DNA from: JAABRU01 sp041390465
Lineage (GTDB): Bacteria; Desulfobacterota; Desulfobacteria; Desulfobacterales; Desulfococcaceae
Direction of reading: 5' to 3'
NCBI GenBank assembly: GCA_041390465.1
Contig: JAWKPW010000010.1
Coordinates: forward strand, 1 to 64,000
Length of the DNA: 64,000 bases
Shown: positions 25,624-33,880 of the stretch, in pieces
How positions within the stretch are numbered: position 1 is the first letter of the stretch
How the letters are laid out: each line of letters begins with the position of its first letter
Notes under the pieces: generated by a model
What the model saw: only the letters and a program-made list of their open reading frames with translations
Told to the model about the DNA's origin: nothing
Databases searched by the model: none
Translations under genes and position numbers: made by a program

Positions 25624-27885
25624 TCAGACACCGGTGCGGCCCAGATGCCAGGCTGCAAACCGATCCAGCGATTTGATGGCGGCGCGGATATCTGTATACA
25701 CAGGCAGACCGCATTCCTCCAGCAGAGAAACAAATTCCTGATAGTAACGCCCTGCATTTACCGAAACCACAACAGGTTTTGCATATTTCCGATGCAGCCC
25801 GGTCAGGAGCATGGCCAGACTGTCCGAATCCCGGCAGGTCCGGGGATCGGTTTTCAGGGTGTTGGTATGGGGCACGACCGAGACAAAAACGCAGTCTGTG
25901 TTTTCATCCTCCAGAACGGTTTCAATGAAATCCGCATACAGACGGTCATCCGCCATAGGCGTCACATCCAGAAAAGAGGAAGAAATGTCAATGAGTCCTG
26001 TGCGATCCAGTTTCCTGAGTTTCTCCCGTGTGGGTTCAGACAGCACTGCCTGCCGCAGAAACAAAAGTTCATCCGCGCCCACTGCGGATTCAAACCCTGC
26101 ATTCACCACGCCCGCGACCCGGTTTCCCCCCGGAATTTTGCCGCTGAGCAGGGAAAATGCCTTGAGAAATGCGTAATGATCATCAATGGTTTCTGCAAGA
26201 ATCACGCCAGCCTGTCTGCACGCGGCCCGGAAAATGTCATAACTGCCGGACATGGAGGCCGTATGGGAAGCTGTGACTTTCGCACCCGCGTCGGTTTTTC
26301 CTGCTTTGTAAACAATCAGGGGTTTGCGGATCCTGCGGGACAGTTCAAAAAAACTGCGGCCCTCGCCCGGATCCAGTCCCTCCGCGTAAATGCCAATGAC
26401 CTCCACATCCGGACGATCCGCAAACCAGGCTGTAAGATCCGTGATGTTCACATCCAGTTTGTTGCCAAAACTGACCACCGCGCGCAGAAGCCGGTAATTG
26501 CGGAATTTGTCAATGGCTGTGACGGAAAATGCGCCGCTTTGTGTCAGCAGCACGGCATTGGCTTTTTCCGAAGACCGGACATCCAGCCGGTTTTCTTCAA
26601 TGAAAAGCGTGTTCACGCCTTTGTCTTCCCCTTCGGGAGCATAAAAAACCCCCATGCAGTTGGGGCCGATGATCCGGATGGTTCCGGAAATTGCCTGTCT
26701 CAGTTGCGCGGCAAATTCTCCGTAGTCTGTATCTGAGGGAATGCCGGGAATGAGAATCACGGATTGGGGGGCATTTTCCGGCAGGGAACGGAAAAAATCA
26801 AGAATATGCCGGGCCGGAGCCGCATAGACCAGCAAATCCGCAGACCGGGGCAGTTCCCGCAGCGAAGGATAAAGGGGATATTCCCTTGATCCTTTGCTGT
26901 CCGGAATGCAAATGCGGCCGCCTTTGGGATTTATCAGAAACAGATCTGTACGTCCCATATCCTGCAACTGCCGCACAATCAGTCGGGCCAGACTGTGTTT
27001 CTCCGAATCAGAGGACACCCCCACAACGGCAATGCCGTCGGGTTTGAAAAAACCGTCCAGATTCTGAAGATTGACCGGGGGCAGGCTCTGTTTTTCATCC
27101 GCGCCGCGCACAAAGGATGCAAAACCGTCCACAGCCACAACCCGCCTGTCTTCGGCAATGACAAAAGGGTTGACATCCAGTGCCCTGATGATGAATTCAG
27201 GCCGGGGTGCAGAAACAAAGGAATAATGCCAGGCCAGACGGCTGAGCAGAAAAGCAGCATTTGCCATGTATGTCAGATACTCGCTCTGTCCCCTTTCCTC
27301 AAATTTGTGGCGGATATTGAGTTCCTGCACAATCTTCCATGCCTGCACCTCATCCAGCGGCGGCAGAAACAGACTGGGCGGATCATAATATTTGGCAAAA
27401 AATTCTGCATCATCCCCTCCCTTGCTCAGCGTCATGACCGGGCCGAATGCGCTGTCCTCCCGAAATCCCAGCAGCACCTCATAGCCCAGCGCCTGGGTAT
27501 GGGGAATGAATTCTGTGAGAAGAAATCCGCTGATTTCCGGCCGATTCTCGGCAGGAAAATGGGAGAGCACCTCTTCTTTCATGCAGGTGAGAACAAAGCG
27601 GACAAACAGGGGATCATAATTGCGCACCTTTTTCACGCCGCCCAGTTTCTGCTTGTGCGAAATGCGGGGGGAAACAATCTTTGCCACCAGATGATGGCTG
27701 AAACCGCGCAGCAGTTCCGCATTTACCTGCGCGGGATCTGTGACAAAAAGAAATTGGGGTGTTTCCAGTCCCACAATGCGCAGAATCCGGTACACCTCAT
27801 GCTCATACAGCATATCTCTGCCCCCGGCATGGGCAGTGCGCATGACCTGATTGATTGCTTCCCGTGCTTCCTGTGTGAATTCCAT
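25624..27885 (-). CDS. ADP-forming acyl/acetyl-CoA synthetase, fused beta-alpha subunits
   Basis: 753 residues from MEFTQEAREAINQ (GGAGAG upstream). The N-terminal ~220 residues form an ATP-grasp (beta) domain with LVAKIVSPRISHKQKLGGVK. The C-terminal part is the CoA-binding and succinyl-CoA-ligase-like (alpha) portion: DGFFKPDGIAVVGVS, GPNCMGVFY, LTQSGAFSVTAIDKF, YAEGLDPGEGRSFFEL and the histidine-containing KAGKTDAGAKVTASHTASM loop (H presumably phosphorylated). The enzyme interconverts acyl-CoA + ADP + Pi with acid + CoA + ATP, giving substrate-level ATP in anaerobes. Beta-before-alpha order is one of the known arrangements. Confidence 0.85.
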   Translation of the reverse strand: MEFTQEAREAINQVMRTAHAGGRDMLYEHEVYRILRIVGLETPQFLFVTDPAQVNAELLRGFSHHLVAKIVSPRISHKQKLGGVKKVRNYDPLFVRFVLTCMKEEVLSHFPAENRPEISGFLLTEFIPHTQALGYEVLLGFREDSAFGPVMTLSKGGDDAEFFAKYYDPPSLFLPPLDEVQAWKIVQELNIRHKFEERGQSEYLTYMANAAFLLSRLAWHYSFVSAPRPEFIIRALDVNPFVIAEDRRVVAVDGFASFVRGADEKQSLPPVNLQNLDGFFKPDGIAVVGVSSDSEKHSLARLIVRQLQDMGRTDLFLINPKGGRICIPDSKGSREYPLYPSLRELPRSADLLVYAAPARHILDFFRSLPENAPQSVILIPGIPSDTDYGEFAAQLRQAISGTIRIIGPNCMGVFYAPEGEDKGVNTLFIEENRLDVRSSEKANAVLLTQSGAFSVTAIDKFRNYRLLRAVVSFGNKLDVNITDLTAWFADRPDVEVIGIYAEGLDPGEGRSFFELSRRIRKPLIVYKAGKTDAGAKVTASHTASMSGSYDIFRAACRQAGVILAETIDDHYAFLKAFSLLSGKIPGGNRVAGVVNAGFESAVGADELLFLRQAVLSEPTREKLRKLDRTGLIDISSSFLDVTPMADDRLYADFIETVLEDENTDCVFVSVVPHTNTLKTDPRTCRDSDSLAMLLTGLHRKYAKPVVVSVNAGRYYQEFVSLLEECGLPVYTDIRAAIKSLDRFAAWHLGRTGV

Positions 27886-28512
27886 GTGATGCTCTCCCAG
27901 CGGATTCCCGGTCGGTAAAGGGTTGATGGCCTGATGCATACCGCAGTTTGATCATGAGGTTCCATAAATTTTCAGGCATAAAGTTTTCAGGACTGCGTTT
28001 ATGCAGCAGGCACAGGCTGGAACCTTATGCTGCTTTTATACCCGAAAATTTTCGCTGACCTGCGTATGTCACACAGTTTAGCATATATTATGCCGCAGTG
28101 TGAATACAAAATCAGGAACAATTTGCAGACTGACAGGGAAAAAGAACTGAAAAAACCCGGAGGATTGACCTTGAAGCAACTGAAAAAAAAAGATTTGGCA
28201 ACTTTTGGAAAGTTGTCAAATCTGAGGGATGTTTTTCTCCGGAAATCGTCTGATGGATAACAATCTGTTTTTGTTCATTCTGAGATTTTTAAGACTTTAT
28301 TCGGACATTGCACTTTCCCCGGCAGCATCAAGCCTGACAGGAGTCTTTTTTTGAAATCTTGCAGGTACGGTGTTGAAAAGAACCTGTTTTTCATATATAG
28401 TCTTCAAGATAATTCTTTTGGGGCATCTGATATTTTCAATATACTGAATTTAAATACTTTAGAAATTTTGACAACCCCAAAACTGTTTTCTTGAACACGA
28501 TAGGTCATATTT
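27886..28512. other. Intergenic region without a recognised gene
   Basis: About 630 bp between divergent genes. It contains a CCCGAAAATTT/AAATTTTCAGGCAT pair near 27965-28050 and the family A palindrome at 28191. No convincing ORF or RNA was seen; promoters for the flanking divergent genes presumably lie here. Confidence 0.5.
28191..28223. repeat. TTGACAACTTT palindrome, family A (copy 4)
   Basis: AGATTTGGCAACTTTTGGAA followed by AGTTGTCAAATCT, with one mismatch in the stem. Confidence 0.7.
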
Positions 28513-29232
28513 ATGGAAAAGATCAGTCAGAAAACATACGATGAATATATCAGGGCTCTCATGAATATCAGCCGGGCCATCACTTCCGACATCTTTCTGG
28601 AAGATTTGCTCAAACTGATTGTCATGGTGACAGCCAAAGTCACCAATACGGCCATATGCTCCCTGTGGATGGTGGATGAAAGCGAAAAGCCGCCTCTCAT
28701 CCGCCTGAAGGCCACCCAGGCCATTGAGCCGGAATATGTGCAGGACAGGGTGCTTCATATGGATGAGGGTGTGGTGGGTCAGGTAATCAGAACCCAAAAA
28801 CCGCTTGTCATTTCCGATGTTCTGACAAATGAGAAGTTCAAGGAAAAGGAAATGGCTGCCAAACTCGGTCTGGTTTCCATGATTGGCGTTCCCCTGAAAC
28901 TGAAGAATCAGAAAGTCATCGGTGTGCTCAACTGTTTCACTTCCGAGTCTCATGATTTTTCCGAAACCGAGGTGAACCTGATTACGGCTGTGGCCAATCA
29001 GGCCGCAGTTGCCATACTGAATACGGAACTGATGGTCAAAACCGAGGTTATCCGGGAGGAACTGGAAACCCGGAAACGGGTGGACAGAGCAAAGGAAATC
29101 ATCATGACCCGCCGCAATATGAAGGGAGAGGATGCCTACCGCTGGCTGCAGCGCCAGAGCATGGATTCCCGCAAATCCATGCGGGATGTGGCAGAGGCCG
29201 TTATCCTTTCCGAGGAACTTTACAATAGATGA
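28513..29232 (+). CDS. GAF-ANTAR domain RNA-binding antiterminator-type regulator
   Basis: 239 residues. The GAF sensor domain occupies ~15-175 (ICSLWMVDESEKPPLIRL, GVVGQVIRTQKPLVISDV, SMIGVPLKLKNQKVIGVL). A linking helix leads to an ANTAR domain (~180-235) with VDRAKEIIMTRRNMKGEDAY and SMRDVAEAVI. ANTAR domains bind paired RNA hairpins to stop termination. It ends just before a family A palindrome and the broken ketosynthase gene; a regulatory link is possible but unproven. Confidence 0.85.
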   Translation: MEKISQKTYDEYIRALMNISRAITSDIFLEDLLKLIVMVTAKVTNTAICSLWMVDESEKPPLIRLKATQAIEPEYVQDRVLHMDEGVVGQVIRTQKPLVISDVLTNEKFKEKEMAAKLGLVSMIGVPLKLKNQKVIGVLNCFTSESHDFSETEVNLITAVANQAAVAILNTELMVKTEVIREELETRKRVDRAKEIIMTRRNMKGEDAYRWLQRQSMDSRKSMRDVAEAVILSEELYNR

Positions 29233-29240
29233 TGCAAGGA

Positions 29241-29271
29241 AATTTGACAACTTTCAAAAAGTTGTCAAATT
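29241..29271. repeat. TTGACAACTTT palindrome, family A (copy 5)
   Basis: AATTTGACAACTTTC then AAAAAGTTGTCAAATTT: one of the best copies, lying between the ANTAR gene and the ketosynthase remnant. Confidence 0.75.
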
Positions 29272-29284
29272 TTATCGGAAGGTT

Positions 29285-30542
29285 ATGAAAGCACCGAAAA
29301 ACAGACGGGTATTTGTAATCGGTTATGCTGCTGCCACGCCGCTGGGCTCCACCTTTGAAAAAACATGGGAACGGGCAGTCAGAGGGGAAGCCGGTTTCCG
29401 GAAAGTGACCCGGTGTCAGGTCAGTTCCCTCAGCAATGTGGTGGGCGAGATACCGGACTGGGATCCCCTGTCTCTGGATTTTGCGGATCGCAAGGAAGTA
29501 TACAACTGGAACGCGGGATTTGTGATCCTGATTATGGCTTTGTGCAAAGCCGCGCTGGATCATTCCGGGCTGGAAATCACAGGGGAAACCGGGCCCCGCA
29601 CCGGATGCCTGATTGGTTCCGCGTTAAACGGCACAGATGCCTTCCGCATTGCCATGGACAATTATCTTACCAAAGGCCCCTTCAAGGTCAGTCCCTATCT
29701 GCTTCCCAATCTCTGTGCAAACCTGCCATCAGGCAAGGCAGGAATGCTTTTGGGCTTCACAGGCCCGATTTTTTCCCCGCAGGGAGCCTGTGCTTCCGGC
29801 AACCATGCCATTGGCATTGCCGCAAGAATGATCCGGGACGGAGACTGTGATTTTGTTCTGGCCGGAGGCGCGGACACCTGCCTGATGCCGGAAATCATTC
29901 ACGGTTTTGCCAATATGAATGCCACCGTCAAAATCGTGGAAGGGGATCGGGCTTTTGACAATCCCGCGCAGGCTTCCCGGCCTTTCAGCATTGACCGGAA
30001 AGGCATGGTGCTTTCCGAAGGGGGAGGCGTGCTGGTGCTCGCAGCAGAAGAAATGCTCCGGGTTTACGGACTCCAGCCCAAAGCCGAGGTGCTGGGCATT
30101 GATACTGACGCGCATCATTTCACGCAGCCCAATCCGCAGACCATTATCCGCGCCATCCGGAGGCCCTTGAGGATGCCCAGATTGGAGCCGGTGACATTCA
30201 GTATGTCAATGCACACGGCACGTCCACGCCCAGGTGGGATCTCACGGAAATTGAATGTCTGCGAACCGTGTTCGGGCGTTATATGGAAGAGATTCCTGTT
30301 CTTCCAACAAATCCCAGATTGGGCACACACTGAGCACGGCAGCGGTTGAGGCTGCTTTGGGAATTGAGGGAATGCGGAAAGGCTGGCTTCTGCCCACTGT
30401 GAATCATATCCCGGATCCGGCCCTGTCTGACATTGATGTGATTCCCAACCATGCCAGACGACAGAATTATGAGTTCTTCCTCTCCAATGCCTTTGGATTC
30501 GGGGGGACAAACTGCTGCATTGTGTTTAAGGGATGCAACTGA
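29285..30542 (+). pseudogene. Beta-ketoacyl-ACP synthase (KAS II/FabF type), frameshifted
   Basis: N-terminus MKAPKNRRVFVIGYAAATPL; active-site region FSPQGACASGNHAIGIAARM (catalytic Cys); SIDRKGMVLSEGGGVLVL. Near 30160 the frame changes to one reading GDIQYVNAHGTSTPRWDLTE (first catalytic His), and near 30310 to one reading KSQIGHTLSTAAVEAALG (second His) and FLSNAFGFGGTNCCIVFKG. All catalytic residues are thus still encoded, but in three frames. An intact protein would be ~415 residues and would elongate acyl chains in the adjacent lipid/polyketide cluster. Confidence 0.85.
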
Positions 30543-30564
30543 ATCTTTGCAGAACCGGAACTAC

Positions 30565-31040
30565 ATGAAACCCAAAGCCTTTGCTCCGGAAATCCTGAAA
30601 AACAGCGAACCCTATGTAAGGGACAGAAACAGCGGAATGATCTGGCACCGCTGCATCAGCCGGGTGCTGTATGCAGACACGGATCGATCCCAGGTGGTGT
30701 ATCATGCCAATTATTCTTTATATTATTTTCTGGAGCTGGACGCTTCAGCCCGATGATGTGAGCCTATCCCTACCGGGAAATTGAGGAAAGCGGATACATT
30801 TATCCCATCATACAGGTGGAACTCAGCTGGTTAAGCAGCCCCTGCGGGCCATGATGACGGCATGTTCATTCATACCGAATGGAACTGGAACGGGTGAAAC
30901 TCCGCTTTGACTATGTCATCACCCATGAGGAAAGGGATATTGTGTGCCGAGTGATTTACCCGGCACTGCGACCAATTCCTCCGAATCCCGGTGGGCGTGG
31001 ATGAAAAGACGCTTCTTTATGGAAAAATTTTCTCGGTGAC
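30565..31040 (+). pseudogene. Acyl-CoA thioesterase (4HBT hotdog family), degraded
   Basis: Begins MKPKAFAPEILKNSEPYV and contains VLYADTDRSQVVYHANYSLY, the hotdog thioesterase signature with the catalytic Asp/Tyr region. It then continues in other frames (YREIEESGYIYPIIQVELSW, MELERVKLRFDYVITHEE, IPVGVDEKTL). At least three frame changes. It follows the ketosynthase remnant by ~20 bp and would have released or edited acyl products of the same pathway. Confidence 0.75.
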
Positions 31041-31269
31041 AAGGCAGATGCAGGTCTTCCTGACATTCTCATTCGTATCTTCAGATTGCTGTTTGTAGGA
31101 AAATGTGTTTCTGCGAGGAAGTCATGCGATACTTGGCGAAACCGCCTTGATATCCGGAACCCATGTGCGCACACCTTCAGCGAATTTACAAATTTCTTAT
31201 GATCCGGATAGGGAAAAGCATCCGTCATCAAATAAATTCTGAGGGTAGACTGTTTCAAACTTCATCACC

Positions 31270-31861
31270 AATTTCATCTTTCGGAAAAACGGCATTGCCG
31301 TAATGGCGAGCATGTGACATTGCATTTTTCAGCAGATGAAGACCATCTGGAAACCGGAGAACATCTGTTCCAAACGCCTGAAACAGTCAATGCCAAAGAC
31401 CGCTTTGAAATCCGTGCGAGCAGGTTTATGCTCAACTGGTTCCCTTTGGCCCGGCTTATCAGAATATCACGGGCAGTCTGATTCTCACGGAAAAAGAGGC
31501 GGTGGCCAATGTTCAGGGAAGCCCTGTTCATCCTGATGTTATGGCTGATTTTTCACACAGCCCTCTGGGTTCCCCGTTTCCTGCGGATGCGGCCTTTCAC
31601 GCGGCCTGCGCATGGGGACAGCGGTATGCGGGAATTGTGGCCTTTCCTGTGGGACTTGGGGCAAGGCACATCATCCGCCCCACCAGAGCGGATGAATGCT
31701 ACAGGGCAGGGTGCATACCGCTAAAGTATGATGCACAGGTGCTGGTTTTTGATATTTATCTGCATGATCAGAAGGGAAGTCTCTGCGAAGTCATAAAAGA
31801 TTTGCAAATGCGGGATATAAGCCGGGGCGCAATGAAAGTTCCGGAATGGGTTCGGGTTTGA
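31270..31861 (+). pseudogene. Polyketide synthase-type dehydratase domain, degraded
   Basis: The last ~119 codons (31502-31861) read HPDVMADFSHSPLGSPFPAD, ARHIIRPTRADECYRAGCIP and DLQMRDISRGAMKVPEWVR, typical of the C-terminal hotdog of PKS/PUFA-type dehydratases. Upstream frames give FSADEDHLETGEHLF and AQLVPFGPAYQNITGSLIL from the N-terminal hotdog, with several frameshifts. 31041-31269 between this and the thioesterase shows no clear gene. Part of the same decayed cluster. Confidence 0.65.
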
Positions 31862-32060
31862 CAGAAATTGGGGCAATGGGGCTTTTTGCACGGACAGACC
31901 CGACAGCACCGGATCTGATTCCGCAGGTTTGACTGCAAAGAAGACAATGTTTGCGAACCTGTCAGCATCATACCGGTTCTCTGTTGAAAATATGCATAGG
32001 AAACACACCCATGTCCCCTTCAAGAGGGGATTTTCAGAAAATCAGTGGCGATTTGGCAGA

Positions 32061-32182
32061 ATACCGAATCGCCGTTGATTTTGTGCAGTGCCGCAGGTTT
32101 TTTGTGACCGTTGTGCCCTCCCTGTGTCCTTTGCGGCAAAACAAATCCGGCGGAAAGCATGGTTTCAAAGGAGAATCGGTAT
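32061..32182. repeat. MITE-like element, family C (copy 1)
   Basis: 122 bp with inverted ends ATACCGAATCGCCGTTGATT and AAAGGAGAATCGGTAT and an interior GTGCAGTGCCGCAGG block shared with other family C copies (see 47755, 48941, 54374, 60448). Confidence 0.7.
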
Positions 32183-32205
32183 AAGAGATCCCACTGCCCG
32201 GCATT

Positions 32206-33297
32206 TTATTTTCTTCCATCCAGAAAATACATCTGCAGGATCCCCTTGCCCTTGACTTGGATTTTCGGTCTTTCCGTACAGAAGAATCCGTCCTGAATCA
32301 GGCGGAAGGTGTATTCGGATATATTGATTTTCATGGGATCTGACAGGGCTTCCAGACGGGACGCTGTATTGACCGTATCCCCGAATATGTCATACATGTA
32401 TTTCTTGACTCCCACCACCCCGCCCACCACCTTTCCGCTGTGAATGCCGATCCGAAGCTGCCATTTGATCAGGGTTTCCTGATTGCGGATCTTCAGATAT
32501 TCAATGACTTCCAGAGCGGCTTTTGCCATGTTCACAGCATGATCCGGGTTGGACTCCGGCATTCCGCACACGGCCATATACGCGTCCCCGATGGTTTTGA
32601 TTCGCTCGCACTGATTTGCCTCCATGATGTCGTCAAAGGCGGTGAACATTTCATTCAGTTCCTGAATCAGCGATTCCGGATCAAGCATGGCTGACAAAGC
32701 CGTGAATCTGACCAGATCGGAGATAAAAACAGTTACATTTTCAAACAGTTCCGGCTGTGTATGCCCTGTGGTCTTCAAATCTCTGACAATTTTTTCCGGC
32801 AGAATGTTGAGCAGCAGTTTCTCGGATTTTTCCCTTTCCGCAGACAGCATGCGGTTGGTTTCCACCAGTTCATTTTCCCGTTTCCTGCGCATATCGGTTT
32901 CTTCTTTGAGGCGCAGCGCGGAATGGACTCTGGCAAGCAGTTCAGGTTCCTTCACAGGTTTCTGCATATAGTCCAGCGCGCCCGCGCTGAAGGCCAGTTT
33001 GAAGGAACTCTGATCATTTCTGGCGGTGATCATGATAATGGGAATATCCCGGACATGCTTTGTCAGCTTGATCTGACGGCAGGCTTCGATTCCGCTGATG
33101 CCCGGCATTTCCACATCCATGAAAATCAAATCTATTTCCGACAGGTGGGAGGGATCATCCATTTTCAGAATCCGGAAGGCATCATCGGCTGAGCGGGCAG
33201 TGAGAAAATCCGCATATCCCACTTTTTTCAGCAGATAATGCAGTAAGACAACATCCGTTGCGGAATCGTCAACAATCAGAATTTTGGGTATATTCAT
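32206..33297 (-). CDS. Response regulator with class III adenylate/guanylate cyclase output
   Basis: 363 residues. Receiver domain 1-125 with KILIVDDSATD, phospho-acceptor Asp in LIFMDVEMPG, T in IIMITAR and K in QKPVKEP. A signalling helix (~130-165) leads to a class III cyclase domain: LLNILPEKIVRDL, TVFISDLVRFTAL (metal Asp), IKTIGDAYMAVCGMP, IGIHSGKVVGGVVG and FGDTVNTASRLE (second metal and transition-state residues). It should make cAMP (or cGMP) when phosphorylated. It lies antisense between the two halves of the lipid cluster. The ATG is followed directly by the receiver domain. Confidence 0.9.
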   Translation of the reverse strand: MNIPKILIVDDSATDVVLLHYLLKKVGYADFLTARSADDAFRILKMDDPSHLSEIDLIFMDVEMPGISGIEACRQIKLTKHVRDIPIIMITARNDQSSFKLAFSAGALDYMQKPVKEPELLARVHSALRLKEETDMRRKRENELVETNRMLSAEREKSEKLLLNILPEKIVRDLKTTGHTQPELFENVTVFISDLVRFTALSAMLDPESLIQELNEMFTAFDDIMEANQCERIKTIGDAYMAVCGMPESNPDHAVNMAKAALEVIEYLKIRNQETLIKWQLRIGIHSGKVVGGVVGVKKYMYDIFGDTVNTASRLEALSDPMKINISEYTFRLIQDGFFCTERPKIQVKGKGILQMYFLDGRK

Positions 33298-33613
33298 AAA
33301 AAAAACTCCCCTGCCCGGAAGGAGCAGGAATTTTCAAAATGAGTGCTCGGAAAGCGCAGATGTTTTTTGCTGATTCCCCAAAAACAGGATTGAAAAAATC
33401 TGCCGGAAAATATATAAACTTCCGGATAATCATTGTTATGCAGATGCAGGGAGCCGGCAAATCTGCCCGGTTCCGCAAAGACAAAAGGAAAAACAGTTTT
33501 TCCTGAACGTATATAACAAAAATTTTGTTTACACCAATTCAGACTTTCTGTAAAGTCGGAAAAAGGAATTCTTTGCCATACAGACCGTAAAACTTAAGGA
33601 TAAGCAGAAAATT
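33298..33613. other. Intergenic region upstream of the ACP operon
   Basis: 316 bp between the divergent cyclase and acyl carrier protein genes. A GACTTTCTGTAAAGTC near-palindrome lies at 33543-33558, just upstream of the ACP gene, and could be an operator; no ORF was seen. Confidence 0.35.
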
Positions 33614-33880
33614 ATGGAAAATCTGATTAAGGAACTGAAAGTGAAAATTGTGGAAGTCCTCAACCTGATTGATGTGAGGCCGGAAGACATCCGGCCGGAT
33701 GATCAACTGGTGGGGGGAAAACTGGGCATAGACTCCATTGATGTGCTGGAGCTGGTCATGATGATTGAAAAGGATTATTCCGTCAAGATTGACAACAAGG
33801 AAATCGGCGCCAAGGTTTTCGGCAGTCTGCGATCCATGGCCGCATACATTCAGCAGAATGCACCGGGGCTTGCCAATTGA
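33614..33880 (+). CDS. Acyl carrier protein
   Basis: 88 residues with the phosphopantetheine attachment motif KLGIDSIDVLELVMMIEK; Ser41 would carry the prosthetic group. It is not the housekeeping AcpP (motif GADSLDTVE) but the pathway-specific type found with ketosynthases in secondary lipid clusters. Its stop overlaps the TTG start of the next gene (TTGA), so translation is coupled. Confidence 0.85.
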   Translation: MENLIKELKVKIVEVLNLIDVRPEDIRPDDQLVGGKLGIDSIDVLELVMMIEKDYSVKIDNKEIGAKVFGSLRSMAAYIQQNAPGLAN

